This document shows positions 56,501-64,000 of a stretch of DNA of 64,000 nt, one piece after another. A program made the position numbers and the translations under genes. The notes under the pieces are model-generated. The model saw only the letters and a list, made by a program, of their open reading frames with translations. It searched no databases and was not told the DNA's origin. Origin of the DNA: Paguma larvata (lineage: Eukaryota > Chordata > Mammalia > Carnivora > Viverridae); the NCBI GenBank assembly GCA_030068075.1, contig CM057826.1:63957312-64021311 (forward strand), given 5' to 3'. Each line of letters starts with the position of its first letter. Position 1 is the stretch's first letter.

Positions 56501-57552
56501 GTATCCAATGGAAAAAAGACAGCCTCTTTAACAAATGGTGCTGGGAGAACTGGACAGCAACATGCAGAAGAATGAAACTAGACCACTTCCTTACACCACT
56601 CAAAAATTAAACTCTAAATGGATGAAGGGCCTGAATGTGAGACAGGAAACCATCAAAATCCTAGAAGAGAAAGCAGGAAAAAAACCTCTTTGACCTGAGC
56701 CGCAGCAATTTCCTACATGACACATCTCCAAAGGCGAGGGAATTGAAAGCAAAAATGAACTACTGGACCTCATCAAGATAAAAAGCTTCTGCACGGCAAA
56801 GGAAACAACCAAGAAAACTAACAGACAACCGACGGAATGGGAAAGGATAATTGCAAATGGCATATTGGATAAAGGACTAGTATCTAAAATCTATAAGAAC
56901 TTACCAAACTCCACACCCGAAAAACAAATAATCCAGTGAAGAAATGGGCAGAAGATATGAATAGACACTTCTCCAAAGAGGACATCCAGATGGCCAACAG
57001 ACACATGAAACGATGCTCAAAGTCACTCATCATCAGGGAAATACAAATCAAAACCACACTGTGATACCACCTCACACCAGTCAGAGTGGCTAAAATGAAC
57101 AAATCAGGAAACTATAGATGCTGGCGGGGATGTGGAGAAGCAGGCACCCTCCTACACTGTTGGTGAGAGCATAGCCGCTCTGGAAAACAGTGTGGAGGTT
57201 CCTCAAAAAAATGAAAATAGAGCTACCCTATGACCCAGCAATAGCACTGCTAGGAATCTACCCAAGAGACACAGGAGTGCTGATGCACAGGGGGATGTGT
57301 ACCCCAATGTTCATAGCAGCACTTTCGGCATTAGCCAAATCATGGAAAGAGACTAAGTAGTGTCCATCAACTGATGAATGGATAAAGAAGATGTGGTACA
57401 TATATACAATGGAATACTATGTGGCAATGAGAAAAAATGAAATCTGGCCATGTGTAGCAGCATGGATGGAACTGGAGGGTATTATGTTAAGTGAGATAAG
57501 TCAGTCAGAAAAAGACAGATACTATATGTTTCCATGCATAGGTGGATTTTGA
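53535..57552 (+). pseudogene. LINE-1 ORF2 pseudogene (endonuclease and reverse transcriptase)
   Basis: ORF2 normally nicks target DNA and reverse-transcribes L1 RNA there. The likely ATG at 53535 is 46 bp after the ORF1 stop. The APE-type endonuclease shows LNVNGLNA, QETH (53677-53688), GDLNTPL (about 53982), KIDHILG and SDH. The frame shifts between 53847 and 53970, stops at 54333, and shifts again near 54570 and 54740-54820. The reverse transcriptase keeps [12 protein letters not shown] and [10 protein letters not shown] stop at 55344 sits directly before the motif A block IDAEKAFD (55347). A SINE at 55609 precedes the catalytic FADDV (55832-55846). The C-terminal part is further broken and the last readable residues end at a stop near 57550. 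Confidence 0.92.
55609..55780 (+). mobile_element. Carnivore SINE inside ORF2, internally deleted
   Basis: Head 'ggggcgcctgggtggctcag' and CpG-containing body 'gttcgagccccgcgtcgggc', then 'tctgtgctgccctttccctg', skipping about 50-55 bp present in other copies. 'aaagcaaaataa' (55597-55608) and 'aaggcaaaataa' (55779-55790) are the target duplications. It inserted after the L1 and is one of the younger SINEs. Confidence 0.95.
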
Positions 57553-57589
57553 GAGACTTAGCAAAAACCATGGGGGAGGGGAAGAGGGG

Positions 57590-57700
57590 AAAGGAAAAAA
57601 AGACAGAGAGGGAGGAAGACAAAACATAAGAGACTCTCAAAGATTAAGAACAAACTGAGAGTGAGGGGGGTGAGGGAGGGGGGAGAGTGGGTGATGGGCA
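57590..57700 (+). repeat. G-rich polypurine tract in LINE-1 3' UTR
   Basis: Several runs of three or more Gs in short spacing, densest at 57663-57697. This is typical of L1 3' UTRs, and the same tract is present in the L1 end at about 22387-22530. Confidence 0.85.
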
Positions 57701-57777
57701 TTAAAGTGGGCACTTTTGGGGATGGACACTGGGTGTTATATGGAAACCAATTTGAAAACAAATTATTAAAAAAAAAG

Positions 57778-58360
57778 TAAAACACATACATTCTCTTCCT
57801 TTGATCTCAAACCAGCAAGCTATTGATTTAACTCCTCCCTGCACAGTAAAACTTACTGGAAGAGTTGTCTCTGCATGGCATCTTACTTCTTCACTTCTAC
57901 TCACCCTTCTCTCCAGGTCAGGCTTCCACGCCCACCTCTCCACTCAATTGCTCTTGTGTTGATAACCTCGCAAATTATAGGTTTTTCTGTCCCTGTCTTA
58001 TTTGGCTTTTCAGTAGCATTTCATGCTGTTGAATACTCTCCCCTCTTCTCAAAAGTACCGTCTGATTTCCATGCAGTAGTGTGCTGGCTAACTGGTGGTG
58101 AGGGGGAGGGGTGGGACTGGTTGGTAGCATTTTCCTTTTCCAAAGTGTGCATCAATACTCCAGCCGTGGCCAACATCAAGCTCCCAACAGTTTAACAAAG
58201 TTCTCATACCACTGCTTCCATGATTGGAAGGTTAGCACCACTTACTTCTGGTTTTCTCCTTTCTTTTCTTCTTGCGTCGTTTGGTCCTTCCTCTGTTACC
58301 AAATTTCTAAACGTTAATCTTCTTTAGGTCTTAGATCTAGACCGTCTTCTCTTTTCCTTT
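57778..58360 (+). mobile_element. L2 LINE, continued after the LINE-1 insertion
   Basis: 'actggaagagttgtctctgc', 'caggcttccacgcccacctc', 'gcatttcatgctgttgaata', and 'tgattggaaggttagcacca' with 'tcgtttggtccttcctctgt' follow L2 ORF2 order, with many mutations. Begins with the second copy of the L1 target duplication. Confidence 0.6.
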
Positions 58361-58439
58361 CTTTCTTCACAGAAGATCTCAACTATCCCCATGGCTTTAT
58401 TTCCTTTAAAAAATTTAAATGGTATTTGTTTTTACCACA

Positions 58440-58745
58440 GCAATAACTTAAAAATTGAAATGATATAAAAATATTTTAAGATGTCTTCTATCCTTGTCCC
58501 CAGCTACCTCTACCCCTTTGCCTTCTGGGTAAGCACTTTTCTTAGTTTCTTGTGTATTTTTCCAGGGTTTCCTTTTGTAAATGTAGATGTATGTATATGT
58601 ATGTGTATATGTGAATGTATGTATATATATATATATATAGTTATTTCTCCTCCTATACAAAAGGCAGTATCATAAACATTATTTTGCATGTTTTAAAAAA
58701 ACTTTACTGTATCTTCTAGAGCTCTTTCTATATCAGTACAGAGAT
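58440..58745 (-). mobile_element. Old L1M fragment, antisense
   Basis: 'cttgtccccagctacctcta', 'tagtttcttgtgtatttttc', 'caaaaggcagtatcataaac', 'ctctttctatatcagtacag' match the reversed L1M 3' region. It interrupts the L2. A TA/TG run lies at about 58585-58640. Confidence 0.6.
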
Positions 58746-58747
58746 AT

Positions 58748-58960
58748 TCACATAAATTCTTTTCTTTTTTTTAAGGTTTATTTATGAGAGATAGAGACAG
58801 AATGAGTAGGCGAGAGGCAGACAGAGAGGGAGACACAGAATCCGAAGCAGGCTCTGCACTGAGCTGTCAGCACAGACCCCAACGCGGGGCTCAAACTCAC
58901 AAACCTGAGTCGAAGTCAGACACTTAACCGACTGAGCCACCCAGGTGCCCCTCACATAAC
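58748..58960 (-). mobile_element. Carnivore SINE, antisense
   Basis: SINE body about 58765-58951, ending 'gccacccaggtgcccc', with part of its middle missing. 'tcacataaa' and 'tcacataac' flank it. Confidence 0.93.
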
Positions 58961-59130
58961 TTTTAAAAATACCATCTATATGCTAACCACCACCAAACTT
59001 ATATGTCTCAGACTTACCATGTCCAAAATGAAACACTTGTTTTCACTTCCTGTGGTGTATCTTTTTTGGCTCCCCCATTCCTCATTACCAGATCAGAGCA
59101 CCCTTTCCCCAGCTGCTGTGAGGTTGGCTG
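58961..59130 (+). mobile_element. L2 LINE, further 3' segment
   Basis: 'aataccatctatatgctaac', 'accatgtccaaaatgaaaca' and 'cccccattcctcattaccag' fit L2 downstream of the piece that ends near 58360. The antisense L1M and the SINE separate the two. Confidence 0.55.
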
Positions 59131-59404
59131 TTAATGGTTCACAGCTGCCCCTTTTCTGGAGAATTGCTTTCAGCTGACGTGACCCATCTTGTTCTGGAAG
59201 TTATCCTCACAATTAACCACGGACTGATACTGAGGCCTCTTGTCTTACTAGAGGACAGACCATTCTACAAAGTTTATATCTGACATAAGCTCTCCTTTGC
59301 TCCATTCTCTCCCCTTCCCTGTCCTGCTTCCCTCACCCCTTTCATGCTTTTCCTGAATAGCAATTTTCCTACCATATAAAAGATCTACATATTAATAAGT
59401 CCAA
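59131..59404. other. Short unique-looking interval
   Basis: No feature is recognised. Confidence 0.45.
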
Positions 59405-60069
59405 AAACCCAGAGTTCAAACAGACAAAGTATATAACAGCCTGATTACAGAACAGGTAATACAAATGGCTCTTAATATTGGAAAATATACTCTCATTTAT
59501 AATAAAACAAACATAATGTTATACTAAGACAACAATTTTTTGCTTATCAGATTGACGACATTTGATATATTGTAGTGGCAACAGTATGGGGAGATAGGCA
59601 TCCTCAGGTATTCCTGGAGGGAGTGTGAGTTGGTGTGACATCATGGAGGGTGATAGACACTGGAGTCAAAATTGACATGCACCTATATCGTACCTTGGAG
59701 ATGGTATTTCCAAGTGTTCATAAGTAGCAAAAGGTTGAAAACAACCTCAATGTTTGTATGTTGGGATAGTTACATAAATTATAATACTTCCGTGTCATGT
59801 AGTCAATAAAAAAATGAGAATGTGCCTTATGTTCGGAAATGGGTTGCTCTCTAAGATAAACTACTAGACGAAAACAGCCAGATGAAGTATAGTGTATATA
59901 TTATTAATATATATTATTTTCACACTTATACTATTATATAACGTATATGTTTATACACACAAACACACACACACACACATATATATATGTTTGTATATGA
60001 TTACATGTCTCTGGAAGGATCACAGTATGGTATAATAAAAATGTATGTTTAGTCTTTGCCCCAGTTCCT
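59405..60069 (+). mobile_element. Old L1M fragment, sense
   Basis: 'tttgcttatcagattgacga', 'tattcctggagggagtgtga', 'caaaaggttgaaaacaacct', 'aaattataatacttccgtgt', and 'tcaataaaaaaatgagaatg' follow the L1M 3' ORF2/UTR order. No coding capacity remains. TA- and CA-rich simple sequence at 59890-59992 is included. Confidence 0.55.
59955..59992. repeat. (CA)n/(TA)n microsatellite
   Basis: CA run followed by TA run, in the 3' part of the old L1M. Confidence 0.88.
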
Positions 60070-60640
60070 AGCACAGAACTCCTAAAACCTTTGGAATTTC
60101 CTCAGTATTAGGAGTGTCTTCTGTTGTTCATAACAAGCCCCTTCCGGCCACATCTGAGTTTTTGCTAATGAGGCAACTGAGGGCAGGCGCCTCAATAGCT
60201 TCAGGACATGGGCTGGTCACCAAAAAGAACAAGCATGTGATTAGAGGGTTGAAAATTTCAGCCTTCCCTTCATGGTGGGGAGGCGGGCTGGAGATTCAGA
60301 TCAATCACCGATTGCCAGTGATTTAATCAGTCATGTAATGAAAGTTTCAAAAAAACTCTTGCATGATGAGATTTGGAGAGCTCATAGGTTGAGGGACACA
60401 TCAATGTGCTGGAAGAGTGGTGTGCCAGAGAGGAGATGGAAGCTCTTCCCACACCCCCGCACTCCACACCTTGCCCTACACATTGCTTCCATCCTGAGTT
60501 GTATCCTTTATAGTAAACCAGTGATTATAAGCAAAATACTTTCCTGAGTTCTGTGAGCCATTCTAGCGAATTATTATCAAACCTGAAGGGGGTAGGACCC
60601 CTGAATTTGTAGCCAAGTCAGAGAGAGAAGACACGAAATT
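60070..60640 (+). mobile_element. Probable ERVL-type LTR
   Basis: 'tcctgagttgtatcctttat', 'agtaaaccagtgattataag', 'tgagttctgtgagccattct', 'ttatcaaacctgaagggggt', and 'gaatttgtagccaagtcaga' are typical of the 3' half of an old LTR. The 5' half is less certain and the subfamily is not assigned. Confidence 0.5.
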
Positions 60641-60659
60641 CTACATCTTACTGCTTTTT

Positions 60660-61560
60660 TATTAACCTAATGCACAATTTTTGAAATAGAAATCCTACAA
60701 GGAATCAGAATTATCTGTAATTCCACAGGTAGGTAATTGTGGTTGACATTAAACAAATAATAAGCATTAAACATGGACTTGGTTAGAATATTCAAACTGT
60801 ACAGAAATGGTTGACATTTCGGTTTACTCCCCCAAAATATGTTTTCTATGAATACATAGCACTGATAGTTACATATTACATGATATAGTTTATTTATATG
60901 AAAAGGATCATTGTACTCTTCAATCTGTCCTGCACATTGTTTTTTTCAGTTAATAATATATCTTGGAGAATTTTCCATGTTAAAATATGACACATTACTT
61001 CATGTTTGTCTTAAACTGTTATATAGTATTTGACTATATTGCTGTACTACAATTTATTTATTTGCTTTTGATGATCCCTTTAAGTCGTTTCCACCCCCAT
61101 CCTGCCCCTTCTCTTTCTGGCTGTTCCGGATATTCCTGCAATGATTAGCCTTGTTCATATCACTGTTCATGTCCTCATTCCGTTGATGTACTTTTGCAAG
61201 GGGTTCTTAGAAACATATTTAAAATTTTGATCCATTTGCCAAATTTCTCAAAAAACAGTTACTCAGATTTATATTCTGAAGAATAGGGTAACATCTTTTT
61301 CTACCCTCTGATTACTAAGATTTATACATTTTTTTTCACTTTGCAAAATCTGATAAGTAAAAATGATATATCAGTTTTGATTTGCGTTTCTGGTCAAATT
61401 GAGTGAGGTTATTTCTATGTTTTTGGCCATTTGCTTTTATTTTTTTGTTAACAAGCTATTTATATAGTTTGCCTTTTCAGCTTTTTCATGAATCCTTTAA
61501 CTATCACAGGTGAGAAATTGTTTTCTTTCTTTTAGTTCTGTCATTTTTCTTTTCATTATG
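60660..61560 (-). mobile_element. Old L1M fragment, antisense
   Basis: 'ttaataatatatcttggaga', 'ttatatagtatttgactata', 'ttaaaattttgatccatttg', 'tttgatttgcgtttctggtc', and 'gaggttatttctatgttttt' follow a reversed L1M 3' region into ORF2. Confidence 0.6.
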
Positions 61561-63144
61561 TTTATAGAGTATTTTTCACCTTAAATTTTCATTGTTATCT
61601 GACTGGATTTGTCCATCTTTTCCTTTATGCCTTTTCAGCAGAGGTTCAGTTGGATATTTTTCAGATGTTTTTACTGCAGAAATAGAAAGCAAATAAGCTG
61701 ACAGTAGAAATTTGAAAAATGTAGGAAAGGTGGTATAAAAGAAAAAACAAGCTTTGATATTCCTACTATTGAGAAAAAATATCTGTTTTATTGTGTCTAG
61801 TTTTTTATGCAGTTTTTCTTGATGATAATAAGTGAATTAGAGGCAGATTTTCTAGGTTGCCAAGGTGTATGGCAGAATAATATTTTTGAAGTATTCATGT
61901 ATTTTAAGTAGATTTTTTGTGTTAATAAATTTAAATTCATTACTACTGTTTAAAAATTGGTGTTTTTTGTCCCTACTCCGTCCCCACATTGACTCAGCAT
62001 GTTTCCTGTTTACTCTGATAGCTGAAGACCCATGGGCTGGGAATGAGGGAGAAGAAGGGAAACACTGCTGTGTATCTCTGAGGGGCAGCCCGGGGCTGTC
62101 TCCTTTCTGGGTGATAGAAATGAAGGGCTCAGTGGGTGACAGGGTCTGTCTTGTCTTCCCAGGGGTATCCAGGAAAGAAATGGAGGTATGACAGTATCTC
62201 ACCCTTTCGAGTTGGGGAGAAGAAATTTCAGCATAGCAGGTCAGTCCTGAGTGTCCCACAGCTCCGAGTGGCCAGAAGTGCATCCATGTTTATCTGAGAC
62301 AGATACAGGAGTACCTCCTGGCAGAGTAGGAGATGCTGTGAATTGGGAAGAGAGGCCCAAGAGCAGATGTCAGCACTGTCCTTATATCAGAGTCCAGACG
62401 GGAACTCAGTTGCCTCCATGGATGCCAGTGGGGAGAGATGCTGACAATTGGCGACTCCTAGGAATAAGCGCACGGCAGAGGATGCCAGCATGGACAGATG
62501 ACAACCAATGACCAGATGAGCCCCCTGTATGTCCAGATGTTCTATCAATCTTCTCCCAACTCCTGGGGGGCAAAGGTGGGAGGGAGGAAAACCCTGAATG
62601 GATCGAGATTCCTAGGAATTTACTTGTTTCTAGCTCTGCCGTCAAATAGAATGGGGGCTCAAGACAGAAATTAGAGTCAATTATGGAAAATACAGGTTTT
62701 TACCTGAGTTTCATTGCCGGAATATTATGACCACTACAAAGTTAAGGCTGAATTGAGACACCAGAAAAGGTCTTTGATAAAAAGGATTCTAGACTGTAGA
62801 AAAATCTGTGGGCAGAAGAGAGCAGTGGGATTATTTCTCTTTGCAATGTAGATGGGAGATTTGGTGATACTCGCAGTTGACAGAAAAATGTAGTGGAGTG
62901 GCAATTTGTCTTTACCTTGATGCTCTAGAAAGCATGGCCCTGTAGTCTGCATTCAAGATTCATAGTACCACAATTAATCTACAGGTGAAAACAGGTATCT
63001 GTAAATGTCTAATGTTCTGGTGTTTCCCACCTCTGCTCAGAGATCCAGATAACTAAGCTCAACAACGTATAAAGCTTAGAAGGAGGAAGGAGTGACCACA
63101 TCCTTATCCTGAAACAGATGTATTCAGTAAAAACTAGAGTTCTT
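61561..63144. other. 1.6-kb stretch with no gene or named repeat
   Basis: Unique-looking, GC-richer at 62020-62650. Opposed open frames of 108 and 143 codons at 61852-62283 overlap almost completely on the two strands and show no domain, so neither is called. Confidence 0.5.
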
Positions 63145-63255
63145 AACCCTGGCTACTCATTAGAATAATATGAGGAGCTTTTAAAAATGTCGAGGTTAGG
63201 ATCTGCCAACTCCAAAGTTCTAGTTTAGTCAATCTGAATTTGTTTGCAATTGTGG
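63145..63255 (+). mobile_element. Possible MER5-type DNA transposon
   Basis: 'tcttaaccctggctactcat', 'aggagcttttaaaaatgtcg', and 'ttagtcaatctgaatttg' resemble a MER5-group element, incomplete at the right end. Confidence 0.45.
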
Positions 63256-64000
63256 GACACTAGAAACCAGAGAGGACAGGAAACTTGACTTTACATTGCT
63301 GAGCACCAGCACTTTGGATCCTCCTGTGGAAAATACTGCTAGTTGCTCCCTTACACTAGTAACAGATATCTCATTTTTTAGTTGGGTGTATGGTAACCTA
63401 AAATAAAGGCTGTATTTCACAGTGACTTCTACATCAAGGTCTCGCCATTTGATTAAGTTATACTGCCTCCTCTTGCCTTTTCAATGAGAATTTAGGATGT
63501 ATTTGCCTATGAGTAGCAGAAAATTCAGCTCACGGTGATTTAACAATAGGGTTAATTTTTCTCTATAACAATAAGTCTGGAGGTTGGCAGTCCAGGGCTG
63601 AAGAAGCAGCTCAAAGATGTCAACGAATCCAGATTCTTCCTATATTTCCACTCTGCCATTCTTAGCATAGTGGCTCTCCACATCATGGTAGATAGTAGAA
63701 TGGTTGCTATGTCTCCAAGCATCACTTTCTTGTTTAAGGCAGGAAGAAGATGGGAGGCATGGCTTCAGCTTTGCCTGTCCTTTGTATTCCTAAGAGAAGC
63801 AATGTCTTTCACAGAATTCCCTCTAGCAGACTTCCATATTTATCCCATTGGCCACAACCATGGCCTATGGCCACCCCCAGGAACAAGAGAGGCTGCTAAG
63901 GAGTATTTACATTTTCTACTACACCAAGAGGGAGTAGTGGGGAGGCAATGGATTTTGGGTGGGCTAACCACCAGTGTCCATCATCCTCACCTACTACATG
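63256..64000. other. Unassigned sequence to window end; possible ancient repeat
   Basis: The segment 63485-63950 ('gtctggaggttggcagtcca', 'tctccacatcatggtagata', 'cccattggccacaaccatgg') has the feel of a widespread ancient mammalian repeat, but I cannot name it. No gene is recognised. Confidence 0.3.

Larger units (their letters stand above)
52432..57791 (+). mobile_element. Large LINE-1 insertion with 14-bp TSD
   Basis: The element body is 52446-57777, about 5.3 kb. 'taaaacacatacat' at 52432-52445 and 57778-57791 is identical and marks both ends. It starts with only about 160 bp before ORF1, so it is 5'-truncated in the 5' UTR. Then come a decayed ORF1, ORF2 with recognisable endonuclease and reverse transcriptase motifs, a G-rich 3' UTR and a short A tail. 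It carries a SINE at 55609. It is the longest element here, of the carnivore lineage like the L1 3' end at 22329, and cannot retrotranspose itself. Confidence 0.95.

Noticed and set aside
61852..62283. Opposing open frames of 108 and 143 codons
   Set aside because: The two strands are open over the same bases and neither shows a known domain, so there is no basis to choose one as a gene.
1..64000. A novel multi-gene biological system
   Set aside because: All coding remnants are LINE-1. The rest is noncoding repeats and unassigned sequence. I found no operon-like or gene-cluster structure on either strand.

Overview
The window is nuclear DNA of a carnivoran mammal, most likely a felid or another feliform. 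The main evidence is about 32 copies of a tRNA-Lys-derived carnivore SINE. They carry a head of the form GGGGCGCCTGGGTGGCTCAG, a body with a GTCATGATCTC-type motif, a CT-rich stretch, and an AATAAATAAACATTAAAA-type tail. This is the felid-type form, not the dog form. Younger LINE-1 copies and old mammalian repeats (L2, MIR, MER5, MER20, MLT1-class LTRs, old L1M/L1ME) support a eutherian genome. I found no credible protein-coding exon, tRNA, snRNA or rRNA gene, CpG island or CRISPR array. The window reads as an intergenic or deep intronic stretch. Nothing here looks like a new multi-gene system.

Layout. 0-5 kb: an old L1 3' end interrupted by a SINE, two antisense SINEs, a MER20, then a tandem SINE pair. 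5-13.5 kb: old L1ME pieces, an L2 tail, MER5A copies, an MLT1-type LTR, and SINEs that include two more tandem pairs. 13.5-28.5 kb: a mostly quiet region with MIR and L2 fragments, two MLT1-type LTRs and one short young L1 3' end with a perfect 18-bp target-site duplication (TSD). 28.5-40.4 kb: repeat-dense, with L1M sense, a 5'-truncated L1 and L1M antisense joined nearly end to end and riddled with SINEs. 40.4-43.1 kb: a long repeat-poor island. 43-52 kb: L2, MER20, MER5, an MLT1-type LTR and a separate LTR-like block with CCAAT and TATA motifs. 52.4-57.8 kb: the largest element, a 5.3-kb L1 inserted in an old L2, bounded by a 14-bp TSD and itself hit by a SINE. 57.8-64 kb: the resumed L2, antisense and sense L1M pieces, an LTR-like segment and unassigned sequence.

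The only recognisable coding remnants belong to LINE-1: an ORF1 and ORF2 pair near 52.6-57.6 kb and ORF2 pieces at 34.1-37.4 kb and 0-1.2 kb. All have frameshifts, stops or insertions and none could make an intact protein. Family names were assigned by eye from remembered consensus features; RepeatMasker with a carnivore library would settle subfamilies and exact ends. The most useful structural observation is that five separate loci hold two adjacent SINEs in the same orientation, separated and flanked by copies of the same target sequence.
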